A stretch of DNA of 15,882 nt from DASYUM01 sp036001225 (lineage in GTDB: Bacteria; Methylomirabilota; Methylomirabilia; Rokubacteriales; DASRDR01), in assembly GCA_036001225.1 (NCBI GenBank), contig DASYUM010000068.1:1-15882 (forward strand). Direction: 5' to 3'. Each line of letters starts with the position of its first letter. Within the stretch, counting starts at the first letter, position 1. Positions 6,105-13,880 of the stretch are shown piece after piece. The notes under the pieces were generated by a model. The model did not search any database, was not told where the DNA came from, and saw nothing but the letters and a program-made list of their open reading frames with translations. Position numbers and translations under genes: made by a program.

Positions 6105-7280
6105 TCAGCTCGATGACAGACGCCCCAGCCGGGTCATCGCCTCGGCGATCCGGGGCTTCTCCACCGTCAGGGCGATCCGATAGTAGCCTTCGCCCGAGGG
6201 CCCGAAGCCGACGCCCGGGGTGACGACGACGCCGATCTCCTGGAGGAGGCGGGAGGCCCACTTGCGCGAATCCGCGCCGTCGGGGACCGGCGCCCACACG
6301 AAGAAGGTCGCCCGGGGCGGCGTCACCGGCAGCCCGAGCTTTCGCAGACCCTCCACCACGACGTCGCGGCGCTCCTGGTAGATCGCGCGCACCTGGCTCA
6401 CGTAATCCTGAGGGCCGGTCAGCGCGGCGATGGCGGCCTCCTGGACGGCCTGGAACACGCCCGAATCCACGTTGGTCTTGACGCGCCCCAGGCCGGCCAG
6501 CACGTCCGGGTTGCCGACCACGAACCCGATGCGCCAGCCGGTCATCGAGTAGGTCTTGGAACAGGAGTGAAACTCGACGGCGACCTCTTTCGCCCCCGGG
6601 ACCTGGAGGAAGGACGGCGGCTGGTAATCGTCGAAGCGGAGTTCCGAGTACATCGCGTCGTGGCAGACGATGATCCGGTGGCGCTGCGCGAACTCGACCA
6701 CGCGTTCGAAGAAGGCGCGGGGGGCGACCGCCGCGGTCGGGTTGTTCGGGTAGTTGAGGAAGAGCATCCGGGCGCGGCGGAGAACGTCGGCCGGGATCGC
6801 TTCGAGGTCGGGGAGGAAGTCGCGCTCCGCCCGGAGGGGCAGGAAGTACGGTTCGCCGCCGGCGAACCACGTGCCGGCCGCGTAGACCGGATACCCCGGA
6901 TCGGGCACCAGCACGACGTCGCCCGGGTTCACGAACGCGAGCGGGATGTGGGCCGTCCCCTCCTTGGAGCCGATCAGGGCCAGGACCTCGGTCGCGGGGT
7001 CGAGGGCCACCCCGAACCGTTGCCGGTACCAGGCGGCGGCCGCTTCGCGGAAGGCGAGGAGTCCCTCGTAGTCCGGATAGCGGTGGTTCCTCGGCTCCCG
7101 GGCGGCCCGGGCCAGGGCCTCGATGACGTGGGGCGGGGTGGGGAGGTCGGGATCGCCGATGCCGAGGTCCACCAGGTCCACGCCCCGGCCGCGGGCCTCC
7201 TTTTTCTGCCGATCGATCTCGGCAAAGAGGTAGGGGGGCAGCTTGGTGAGCCGGTCGGCCAGGGTCACGCGGAGGCCCAC
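6105..7280 (-). CDS. dapL: LL-diaminopimelate aminotransferase
   Basis: A PLP enzyme of aminotransferase fold type I, inferred to convert tetrahydrodipicolinate plus glutamate directly to LL-diaminopimelate, bypassing the acylated intermediates. The 391 residues include LGIGDPDLPTP (39-49), GSKEGTAH (104-111), NYPNNPT (176-182), Asp208 and Tyr211 in HDAMYSEL, the PLP-binding Lys242 in SCSKTYSMTGWRIGF (239-253), and the carboxylate-binding Arg368 in YYRIALT. The N-terminus (LADRLTKLPPYLFAEIDRQK) is typical of the DapL group. The start is GTG 7280, with AGGAG 7 nt upstream. Position next to dapB, dapA and lysA separates it from the related alanine and aspartate aminotransferases, though sequence alone would not exclude those. 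It lies 56 nt after dapB and 13 nt before folB. Confidence 0.9.
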   Translation of the reverse strand: MGLRVTLADRLTKLPPYLFAEIDRQKKEARGRGVDLVDLGIGDPDLPTPPHVIEALARAAREPRNHRYPDYEGLLAFREAAAAWYRQRFGVALDPATEVLALIGSKEGTAHIPLAFVNPGDVVLVPDPGYPVYAAGTWFAGGEPYFLPLRAERDFLPDLEAIPADVLRRARMLFLNYPNNPTAAVAPRAFFERVVEFAQRHRIIVCHDAMYSELRFDDYQPPSFLQVPGAKEVAVEFHSCSKTYSMTGWRIGFVVGNPDVLAGLGRVKTNVDSGVFQAVQEAAIAALTGPQDYVSQVRAIYQERRDVVVEGLRKLGLPVTPPRATFFVWAPVPDGADSRKWASRLLQEIGVVVTPGVGFGPSGEGYYRIALTVEKPRIAEAMTRLGRLSSS

Positions 7281-7336
7281 GCCGTCACTCCTGTGGTCGG
7301 GGTTGAGAGGCGATGAGGAAGACGCTGGACGGCGCG

Positions 7337-8137
7337 CTACAGCATCAGCACGTCGTACATCGAGTAGAAGCCCCGAGGGGCGCCGGCGACGAAGCGGATG
7401 GCCCGCAGCGCGCCCCGGGCGAAGGTGTCGCGGGTGTGGGCCCGGTGGGTCAGCTCCAGACGCTCGCCGAGCGTCGAGAAGACGACCGTGTGCTCGCCGG
7501 CCACATCGCCCCCCCGGAGGGCGTGGATGCCGATCTCCTTGGGCCCGCGCTCGCCGACCAGGCCGTGCCGCCCGTAGACGCCGACCTTGCCCAGGTCGCG
7601 CCCGAGGGCCTCGGCGATCACCTCGGCCATCCGCACCGCCGTGCCGCTCGGCGCGTCCTTCTTCATCCGGTGGTGAATCTCGGTGATCTCGACGTCGTAC
7701 TCGTCGCCGAGCGCCTTCGCCATGAGGGCGAGGACCCGGAAGGCCAGGCTCACCCCCACGCTCATGTTGGGGGAGTACACGAGCGCGGTCTGGGTCGCCA
7801 GCTTCCGGAGCTCGTCGGTCTGCATGGCGCTGAGCCCGGTCGTCCCCGCGACCGCCCGCGCGCCCTGAGCGGCGGCGATGCGGAGATGCTCGATGGTGGG
7901 CTCGGGGGCGGTGAACTCGACGAGCACCCGATCCCGCGTCAGCGCGGCGGCGGGATCGGCCGTGATGGCGACGCCGAGGCGGCTGCCGCCGGCGACCTCC
8001 CCGGCGTCCCGTCCCTGGGCGGGATGGCCGGGCCGCTCCAGCGCGGCCACCACGCGCAGATCGTCGGTCTCGCGGGACAGGGCCACGATGCGGCCGCCCA
8101 TACGGCCGGCGACCCCGGAGACGACCAGCTCGATCAC
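7337..8137 (-). CDS. dapB: 4-hydroxy-tetrahydrodipicolinate reductase
   Basis: Reduces the DapA product with NAD(P)H to tetrahydrodipicolinate. The 266-residue protein has the N-terminal Rossmann motif SGVAGRMG (7-14), EFTAPE (74-79), GTTG (98-101), YSPNMSVGV (121-129) and the catalytic block EIHHRMKKDAPSGTA (153-167), with His155, His156 and Lys159/Lys160. The C-terminus (SMYDVLML) is typical. The start is GTG 8137, with AGGA 7 nt upstream. A 196-nt gap separates it from dapA, much wider than other gaps in this run and filled by a repeat copy and a strong hairpin, so dapB-dapL may be expressed at a different level from the genes upstream. Confidence 0.97.
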   Translation of the reverse strand: MIELVVSGVAGRMGGRIVALSRETDDLRVVAALERPGHPAQGRDAGEVAGGSRLGVAITADPAAALTRDRVLVEFTAPEPTIEHLRIAAAQGARAVAGTTGLSAMQTDELRKLATQTALVYSPNMSVGVSLAFRVLALMAKALGDEYDVEITEIHHRMKKDAPSGTAVRMAEVIAEALGRDLGKVGVYGRHGLVGERGPKEIGIHALRGGDVAGEHTVVFSTLGERLELTHRAHTRDTFARGALRAIRFVAGAPRGFYSMYDVLML

Positions 8138-8222
8138 GGCGATTCCTATTCTACAACCCGGGTCGAGGCCCGAGCGCCGGTAGGACGCAGGGAGGAGGCG
8201 GGCCGAGGCGTATGCCGCGCAC

Positions 8223-8271
8223 GCGCGCCTCCGGACGTCGCGGGGCTGGGGCCCCGCCGTCCGGGGCGCGC
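8223..8271. repeat. Strong imperfect palindrome in the dapA-dapB gap
   Basis: CCGGACG (8231-8237) pairs with CGTCCGG (8258-8264). Inside that, GCGGGGC (8240-8246) pairs with GCCCCGC (8251-8257) around a TGGG loop, leaving a 2-nt bulge. GCGCG (8223-8227) and CGCGC (8267-8271) extend the pairing. No T-run follows on the minus strand, so it is not a standard intrinsic terminator. Confidence 0.75.
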
Positions 8272-8297
8272 CACCCGACGTTGAGGCCCGCCGACGA

Positions 8298-8333
8298 CCG
8301 AGGACGACCCGGCGCGACAGGCATCGGCCCGGG
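8298..8333 (-). repeat. Intergenic repeat, copy 2 (just after dapA)
   Basis: A 36-bp match to 5664-5698, in the same orientation relative to transcription and also immediately after a stop codon. On the minus strand GACCCGG, 16 nt, CCGGGTC can form a 7-bp stem, whose left arm begins in the dapA stop codon. Confidence 0.6.
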
Positions 8334-9224
8334 TCAGGACTTCAGCACGCCGGCGTGGACCAGCACCTTCCGCAGCCGATCGCGGTTGGCGTCGGTCATC
8401 GGGCACATCGGCAGCCGCCACTCGGCCCGGATCATGCCGAGCATCGCCATCGCTTCCTTGACCGGGATGGGGTTGGTTTCGATGAACATCGCCCGGCAGA
8501 TCGGGAAGAGCTTCCAGTGCAGCTCGCGGGCGCGCTTCCAGTCGCCGTCGAGGGCGGCGTGGGTCAGCTCGGCGACCTCGCGAGGGAGGAGGTTCGCCAG
8601 CACCGAGATGACCCCCCGGCCCCCCACCGCCAGGAGCGGGAGGGTGAGGCTGTCGTCGCCCGACAGCACGCTGAACTCGGAGCCGCAGGCCAGGACCACC
8701 GAGGTCATCTGGTCGAGGTTGCCCGACGCCTCCTTCACGCCCACCACGTTGGGGAGCTCGGCCAGCCGGGCCAGGGTGTCGGTCTCGACGTTGACCGCGG
8801 TCCGGCTCTGAATGTTGTAGATGATCAGCGGCAGCTCGGGCGCTGCCTGGGCGATCGCCTTGAAGTGCTCGTAGAGGCCCTGCTGGGTGGGTCGGTTGTA
8901 GTAGGGAGAGACCAGCAGGGCCGCGTCGGCCCCCGCCTTGGCGGCGTGGACAGTCATCTCGATGGCCTCGGCGGTCGAGTTGGAGCCGGTGCCGGCCACC
9001 ACCGCGATCCGGCCGGCGGCCGTCTTGACGACGATCTCCACCACCCGCTTGTGTTCCTCGTGGCTCAGGGTGGGCGACTCGCCGGTGGTGCCGCAGGGCA
9101 CCAGGCCGTCGGTGCCATTCGCGACGTGGAACTCGACCAGCTCCCGGAGCTTGGCCTCGTCCACCTTGCCGTCCTGGAAGGGCGTGACCATGGCAACCAG
9201 CGAGCCCTGGAAAGTGCGCCGCAT
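8334..9224 (-). CDS. dapA: 4-hydroxy-tetrahydrodipicolinate synthase
   Basis: Condenses pyruvate with aspartate semialdehyde, the first step committed to lysine and diaminopimelate. The 296-residue TIM-barrel protein shows GTTGESPTLSHEEH (45-58), with Thr46/Thr47 of the catalytic relay, YYNRPTQQG (108-116), YNIQSRT (136-142) with Tyr136 and Arg141, and the Schiff-base Lys164 in GVKEASGN. ATG 9224 is set by an excellent AAGGAGG 7 nt upstream. It lies 22 nt after lysA. The C-terminal region is of ordinary length. Function is secure. Confidence 0.98.
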   Translation of the reverse strand: MRRTFQGSLVAMVTPFQDGKVDEAKLRELVEFHVANGTDGLVPCGTTGESPTLSHEEHKRVVEIVVKTAAGRIAVVAGTGSNSTAEAIEMTVHAAKAGADAALLVSPYYNRPTQQGLYEHFKAIAQAAPELPLIIYNIQSRTAVNVETDTLARLAELPNVVGVKEASGNLDQMTSVVLACGSEFSVLSGDDSLTLPLLAVGGRGVISVLANLLPREVAELTHAALDGDWKRARELHWKLFPICRAMFIETNPIPVKEAMAMLGMIRAEWRLPMCPMTDANRDRLRKVLVHAGVLKS

Positions 9225-9246
9225 CGTCGTGCCTCCTTCTCCGCCT

Positions 9247-10512
9247 TTACGGCAGCGGCCCGCTCCACGGGCTTTCGCCCGCGACCAGATCTTCGTAGCT
9301 CTCGCGCCGCCGCACCACCTGGAAGCGATCCCCGTGAACCAACACTTCGGCCGGTCGGAGGCGGGCGTTGTAGTTCGACGCCATGGCGAACCCGTAGGCG
9401 CCGGCCGACATGACGGCCAGCAGGGCGCCCTCGGCGAGCGGGGGGAGCGAGCGCTCCTTGGCCAGGAAGTCCCCCGACTCGCAGACCGGGCCCACCACGT
9501 CCGCGACCTCGGGCGCCGCGCCGGCCGGCGGCTCCGCCACCGGCCGGATCTCGTGATACGCGTTGTAGAGGGCCGGCCGGATCAGATCGTTCATGGCGGC
9601 GTCCACGATCACGAAGCGCCGTCCCTCGGTCGTCTTGCGGTAGAGGACGCGGGTCAGCAGGGCGCCGGCATTCCCGACGATCGATCGGCCGGGCTCCAGG
9701 ATGACCGTGAGCCCGAGGCGGCTCAGCAGCGGCTTGAGCATGCGCACGTACTCGCCGGGGCTCGGGGGGACCTCGTCGCGGTAGCGGATGCCGAGCCCGC
9801 CGCCGACGTCGAGGTACCGGAGCGTGATCCCGTCCTCGCCAAGGCCGTCCAGCAGCTCGGCCAACCGGGCCAGGGCGTCGGCGATCGGGGTGACCTTGGT
9901 GAGCTGGGAGCCGATGTGCATGTGGATGCCGACCACCTCGATGCCGGCCAGGCCGGCGGCCTGCCGGTAGACATCGCGCGCCTCCCGGTGGGCGATGCCG
10001 AACTTCGAGGTCCGGAGCCCGGTGGCGATGTACGGGTGAGTCTGGGGGTCGATGTCGGGATTGATCCGGATGGCGATTCGCGCCCGGGTTCCCTCCGCGC
10101 GGGCGACCTCGTCGATGACCAGGAGCTCGGCGCGCGACTCGACCTGGAAGCCCAAGATGTCAGCCTTGAGGGCCTCCCGGATCTCGTCCCGCGTCTTCCC
10201 CGGGCCCGCGTACAGGATCCGCTGGGGCTCGAATCCGGCCCGGAGGGCGCGGTAGAGCTCGCCCCCCGAGGTCACGTCGGCGCCGGCCCCGGCTTGCGCG
10301 AGCAGCGCCAGCACCGCCAGGTTCATGTTCGCCTTGACCGCGTAGCACGAGAGGTGCGGCAGATCGGCCAGCGCGCGATCGTACGCCTCGAAGGCGCTCA
10401 GGATGGCGGTGGCGGAGTAGACGTAGGTGGGCGTGCCCACGGCGTCGGCGATCGCCTCCAGCGGCGTCGCCTCGCAGTGGAGCTGGCCGTCATGATAGCC
10501 GAAGGCGTCCAT
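9247..10512 (-). CDS. lysA: Diaminopimelate decarboxylase
   Basis: Decarboxylates meso-diaminopimelate to L-lysine. The 421-residue PLP enzyme (alanine-racemase fold) has CYAVKAN with PLP Lys60 (56-62), HMHIGSQ (197-203), the phosphate-binding DVGGGLGI (235-242), EPGRSIVGNAG (273-283), and CESGDFLA (344-351) with the active-site Cys344. ATG 10512 gives the family's usual N-terminus (MDAFGYHDGQLHCE). An in-frame TTG at 10578 overlaps the lipoprotein stop but adds 22 residues without family resemblance. The Shine-Dalgarno sequence is poor: GGAG lies 17 nt upstream. It follows the lipoprotein gene and precedes dapA in the same run. Confidence 0.97.
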   Translation of the reverse strand: MDAFGYHDGQLHCEATPLEAIADAVGTPTYVYSATAILSAFEAYDRALADLPHLSCYAVKANMNLAVLALLAQAGAGADVTSGGELYRALRAGFEPQRILYAGPGKTRDEIREALKADILGFQVESRAELLVIDEVARAEGTRARIAIRINPDIDPQTHPYIATGLRTSKFGIAHREARDVYRQAAGLAGIEVVGIHMHIGSQLTKVTPIADALARLAELLDGLGEDGITLRYLDVGGGLGIRYRDEVPPSPGEYVRMLKPLLSRLGLTVILEPGRSIVGNAGALLTRVLYRKTTEGRRFVIVDAAMNDLIRPALYNAYHEIRPVAEPPAGAAPEVADVVGPVCESGDFLAKERSLPPLAEGALLAVMSAGAYGFAMASNYNARLRPAEVLVHGDRFQVVRRRESYEDLVAGESPWSGPLP

Positions 10513-10574
10513 GGGGTTCGCGCGCTTTCTCCGGACGGTAGCACGCAGGCCGTCGTGAATCAAGGCCCGCGGGC

Positions 10575-11684
10575 TCAAGGGATGGTCGCGGCGGCCTCCA
10601 GCGAGGGGACCGACTCGTTGGCACGGCGCGAGCGGTCCACCGCGGTCACCACATAGTAGTACGTCTGCCCGGACCGCACCCCGGTGTCCACGTAGGTCGT
10701 CGCCGGCTGGGGCGCCGGCGTCAGCGGCTGGTATCCGCGCCCGGCCGTCGTGCTCCGGTAGACACGATAGCCGGCGACGTCAGGATCGGCGACCGCCTCC
10801 CAGGCCAGCCGAACGGTCGCCCCCGCCACCACCGTGACGAGGCCGCGCGGCGCCGCCGGCGGTGTCGTGTCCTCCGGGGTCGCCGCCACGACCTCGCTCG
10901 GGCGGCTGGTGGGACCACCCGGGCCGAGGCGCGCGCGGACCGAATAGTGGTACGTCGTGTCGTTCTGGACCCCGACGTCCACGTAAGCCGGCGCCGTGAG
11001 CGGCTCGGGGTTGAGCGGGCGCGCCGGGCGCGCCTCCGGCGACGGACCGCGAAAGAGGTCGTAGAGAAGCGCGCCGGCCACGGGGCTGCCGTCCTCCGAG
11101 GTCGTTGGCGGTGTCCAGGTGAGCCGCACCTCCCGATCCCCGGGCCGGGCGGTGATCGCCGTCGGGGGACGGGGCGGTGCCGCCATCAGGACCGCCACCC
11201 GGTTGGAGGGCGGGCTCGGCCGGCCCTGGGCGTCCACCGCGACGACGACGTAGGTGTAGCGCCGCCCGAACCCGAGCCCCTGGGCGTCGGTGTAGACGAC
11301 CTGGGTGCCGGTGACCGTGGCTGCCTCCGGCCGGGCCAGGACGATGTTGGCCACGCGCTCGAAGCCGCGGAGCTCGGTCGGACCACCGAACAGCCCGCCG
11401 AAGCTGAGGACGGCCGGGCGCGGCGGCTCCGTGCCCGTCTCCAGCCGGCGGTAGACCTCGGCCCGCCGCAGCTCCTTGACCGGGCTCCGATCCACGCGGA
11501 TGCGGGGCAGCGTCCAGGCCAATCGCACACCCTCGCCGCCGACCGACGCCGAGAGGTCAGAAACCGCGGCCGGCAGCCGCCGCTCAGGTGCGACCGGCGG
11601 ACCCCGCCGCCCGCAGGCCACCACCATCAGCGGGAGCAGCAGCGCGAGGGCGAGAGCCGAGGGGGCGCGCCGAGAGCCGGTCAT
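10575..11684 (-). CDS. Lipoprotein with LptM-like N-terminus and three fibronectin-III-like domains
   Basis: A 369-residue predicted outer-envelope lipoprotein. The signal peptide ends in a lipobox VVAC with Cys24. The mature start CGRRGPPVAPERRLP resembles the CGxKGPLxxP start of LptM/YifL lipoproteins, which in many proteobacteria are encoded next to lysA, as here. Three beta-sandwich repeats follow at about 37-168, 172-268 and 274-369. Each has the fibronectin type III pattern: Trp in the B strand (VRLAW, VRLTW, VRLAW) and a Tyr-rich F strand (YTYVVVAVD, YHYSVRA, YYYVVTAVD). The ATG overlaps the argH stop as ATGA, so it is translationally coupled. Typical LptM proteins are well under 100 residues and lack these domains. 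Domain calls are by eye; a role in outer-membrane assembly is only suggested. Confidence 0.8.
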   Translation of the reverse strand: MTGSRRAPSALALALLLPLMVVACGRRGPPVAPERRLPAAVSDLSASVGGEGVRLAWTLPRIRVDRSPVKELRRAEVYRRLETGTEPPRPAVLSFGGLFGGPTELRGFERVANIVLARPEAATVTGTQVVYTDAQGLGFGRRYTYVVVAVDAQGRPSPPSNRVAVLMAAPPRPPTAITARPGDREVRLTWTPPTTSEDGSPVAGALLYDLFRGPSPEARPARPLNPEPLTAPAYVDVGVQNDTTYHYSVRARLGPGGPTSRPSEVVAATPEDTTPPAAPRGLVTVVAGATVRLAWEAVADPDVAGYRVYRSTTAGRGYQPLTPAPQPATTYVDTGVRSGQTYYYVVTAVDRSRRANESVPSLEAAATIP

Positions 11685-13087
11685 GGTGCGGCGTCGAGCA
11701 GCGACCGGGCTTCGCCCAGCTCTTGCTCGACGGCCTTGGGTGCGGTGCCGCCGTAGACCGCGCGGGCCGCCAGCGAGGCCTCGAGCGTGATGGCGTCGCG
11801 GAAGTCGGCCTCGAAGAGCGGGGAGAGCCCCCGCAGCTCGTCGAGCGGCAGCTCGGCCAGGCCGGTCCCGCGGGCGAGGGCGAGCGCCACCGCCTTGCCC
11901 ACCACCTCGTGGGCGACGCGGAAAGGCACTCCCTTCCGGACGAGGTAGTCGGCGAGGTCGGTGGCGGTCGAGAAGCTCTCGGCGGCCAGCGCCCGCAGCC
12001 GCTCCGGCCGGAAGCGGAGCGCGCGGAGGAACGGCGCCAGGATGCCGAGGCAGGCCCGCACGGTGTCGGCGGCGTCGAAGAACGCCTCCTTGTCCTCCTG
12101 CATGTCGGAGTGGTAGGCGAGCGGCAGCCCCTTCATGACGGTGAGGAGACGGACCAGGTCTCCGAAGACCCGGCCGGTCTTGCCCCGGATGAGCTCGGCG
12201 ATGTCGGGGTTCTTCTTCTGCGGCATGATCGAGGACCCTGTCGCGAAGGCGTCGGGCAGCTCGATGAAGCCGAATTCGGCCGATGCCCACAACACCAGCT
12301 CCTCGCCGAGACGCGAGAGGTGGACGGCCAGGATGGCCGAGGCCGCCAGGAACTCGAGGGCGAAGTCGCGGTCGGACACGGCGTCGAGGCTGTTCGGGCT
12401 CGGCGTCGCGAAGCCGAGGTCGCGGGCGAGGGCCCGGCGGTCCACCGGGACCGTGGTCCCGGCCAGGGCGCCGGCGCCGAGGGGCATGACGTCGAGCCGC
12501 CGGCGGGTGTCGGCGTAGCGTCCGCGGTCGCGCTGGAGCATGAACAGGTAGGCGAGCAGGTGGTGGGCGAGCAGGACGGGCTGGGCCCGCTGCAGGTGCG
12601 TGTAGCCGGGCATCGGGCAATCGCGATGCCGCTCCGCCTGCTCCAGGAGCGCCCCCTGCACCGCACGGATCGCGCCCTGGATGGCGTCGATCTCCGCCCG
12701 CAGCCACAGCCGCATGTCGAGGGCGATCTGATCGTTGCGGGAGCGTCCGGTGTGGAGCTTCCCGCCGACCGGCCCCACCGTCTCGACGAGCCGACGCTCG
12801 ATGTTCATGTGGATGTCTTCCAGCTCGAGGCGGAAGGGGAAGGTGCCGCCGGTCAGCTCGTCGCGGACGGCGGCCAGGCCGTCGAGCAGCGTCCGCAGCT
12901 CCGACTCGGTGAGGACCCCGGCGGCCGCCAGCGCGCGCGCCCAGGCTTCGCTGCCCTGGATGTCGAACGGCCACAGCCGGTGATCGAATGGCAGAGAAGC
13001 GGTGAAGCGCTGCGCCCCCGCGTCCGTCGGCTGCGTGAATCGCCCCCCCCAGGGCGTGCCGGGCCCGGAGGGAGGGCCCGCCGCCAT
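11681..13087 (-). CDS. argH: Argininosuccinate lyase
   Basis: Splits argininosuccinate into arginine and fumarate, the last step of arginine synthesis. The 468 residues match the family's usual length and motifs: WGGRF (13-17), the GKLHTGRSRNDQ block (109-120), TH at 163-164 (family catalytic His), and the lyase-superfamily signature GSSIMPQKKNPD (284-295) with the catalytic Ser. The frame stays open far upstream on this strand, but the start is fixed at ATG 13087 by the conserved N-terminus and by the TGATG overlap with the acyltransferase stop. There is no Shine-Dalgarno sequence, consistent with coupling. It overlaps the lipoprotein start by 4 nt. Confidence 0.97.
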   Translation of the reverse strand: MAAGPPSGPGTPWGGRFTQPTDAGAQRFTASLPFDHRLWPFDIQGSEAWARALAAAGVLTESELRTLLDGLAAVRDELTGGTFPFRLELEDIHMNIERRLVETVGPVGGKLHTGRSRNDQIALDMRLWLRAEIDAIQGAIRAVQGALLEQAERHRDCPMPGYTHLQRAQPVLLAHHLLAYLFMLQRDRGRYADTRRRLDVMPLGAGALAGTTVPVDRRALARDLGFATPSPNSLDAVSDRDFALEFLAASAILAVHLSRLGEELVLWASAEFGFIELPDAFATGSSIMPQKKNPDIAELIRGKTGRVFGDLVRLLTVMKGLPLAYHSDMQEDKEAFFDAADTVRACLGILAPFLRALRFRPERLRALAAESFSTATDLADYLVRKGVPFRVAHEVVGKAVALALARGTGLAELPLDELRGLSPLFEADFRDAITLEASLAARAVYGGTAPKAVEQELGEARSLLDAAP

Positions 13088-13857
13088 CACGGCCCGCCGG
13101 CCGGCGTCGGCAGCGGGGCGGGCAGGCGAGGCTCGTCGGCCAGGAGGGCCGCGATCTCGGCCATGATGCGGGCCGTCACGTCCTCGCGCAGGCGTTGGGT
13201 GAGCCGCCGGCGGGCCAGCGGCGAGAACCGCAGGGCTCGCCCGAACCGGACGCGGAGCGGGACGCGGCGCGGGATGTGCCAGCGTCGCGCGGCGAGGGCC
13301 TGGAACGTGCCGGAGATCGCGGCAGGGACCACCGGCACCCCGGCCCGCAGGGCGACCTGGGCCACGCCCGGCTGACCGTGGACCAGGCAGCCGTCGCGGG
13401 CGAAGGGACCTTCGGGGAAGATCCCCACCACGCCGCCGTCGTCGAGAACGCGGAGCGCCCGCCGGATGGCGCCGGGGTCGGGGCGGGCCAGCTCGATCTG
13501 AATCGAGCCCACGTGGCGGTGGAAGTACGGGTGGAGCGGCGTGGCGTGGTAGACGCGAGGCATGACCAGGAAAACGATCTTGCGCGGTAGCGCGGCCCCC
13601 AGCACGACGCCGTCGAGGTAGTTCGCGTGGTTGGCGGCGACGATGAAGGGCCCGCCGGCCGGTAGGTGCTCGAGCCCGCTCACGCGGAAGTCGAAGAAGT
13701 GACGGAGTACCGGCCGCACCAGCCGCCGAAGGCCCGCGTAGAGCGGCGGCAGACACTCCGAGTCCTGCGGCGACGAGAGGAAGGCGGACGGCGAAGCCGA
13801 CGGCGTCTGCCCGTGGCGGTGGCTCATCGGGATGCGGTCCACTGGGGTATATACCAT
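13087..13857 (-). CDS. 1-acyl-sn-glycerol-3-phosphate acyltransferase family protein
   Basis: A PlsC-type membrane acyltransferase, expected to add the second acyl chain to lysophosphatidic acid on the cytoplasmic membrane; the acceptor is not provable here. The HX4D motif is NHANYLD (76-82, His77, Asp82). FPEGPFARDG (147-156) is the usual phosphate-binding block, with Pro in place of the more common Thr/Ser after EG. GVPVVPAAISGT (173-184) is the fourth motif. Residues 1-38 are not conserved. Two starts are possible. ATG 13857 is 23 nt after mltG. ATG 13827 (Met11) would suit a candidate internal promoter (TTGCGT 13877-13872, 18 nt, TATATA 13853-13848). Neither has a good Shine-Dalgarno sequence. 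The stop overlaps argH as TGATG. Confidence 0.85.
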   Translation of the reverse strand: MVYTPVDRIPMSHRHGQTPSASPSAFLSSPQDSECLPPLYAGLRRLVRPVLRHFFDFRVSGLEHLPAGGPFIVAANHANYLDGVVLGAALPRKIVFLVMPRVYHATPLHPYFHRHVGSIQIELARPDPGAIRRALRVLDDGGVVGIFPEGPFARDGCLVHGQPGVAQVALRAGVPVVPAAISGTFQALAARRWHIPRRVPLRVRFGRALRFSPLARRRLTQRLREDVTARIMAEIAALLADEPRLPAPLPTPAGGP

Positions 13858-13877
13858 CTGTCAGCGAGCGAACGCAA
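13848..13877 (-). promoter_or_regulatory. Possible internal promoter ahead of the acyltransferase gene
   Basis: Minus strand TTGCGT (13877-13872), 18 nt, TATATA (13853-13848) within the perfect 10-bp palindrome GGTATATACC (13846-13855). This is an AT-rich island in GC-rich DNA. The -35 is weak. If real, transcription would start about 14 nt before ATG 13827. Confidence 0.3.
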
Positions 13878-13880
13878 GGG

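Noticed and set aside
8148..8153. TAGAAT as a -10 box for dapB
   Set aside because: No acceptable -35 at 16-18 nt, and transcription would begin within about 5 nt of the GTG, cutting off the AGGA ribosome-binding site.
10513..10578. TTG start for lysA overlapping the lipoprotein stop
   Set aside because: Adds 22 residues unlike the family and has no Shine-Dalgarno sequence; ATG 10512 gives the usual LysA start.
8938..10656. Long open frame on the plus strand opposite lysA and dapA (572 codons)
   Set aside because: It mirrors well-recognised genes on the other strand, has no family-like motifs, and is expected in very GC-rich DNA where antisense stop codons are rare.
11685..12974. Upstream in-frame extension of the FnIII lipoprotein
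   Set aside because: It would lie inside argH in another frame; the signal peptide and lipobox begin at ATG 11684.
11588..13375. Long open frame on the plus strand opposite argH (595 codons)
   Set aside because: Antisense shadow of argH and its neighbours; composition is Gly/Arg/Glu-rich without domain resemblance.
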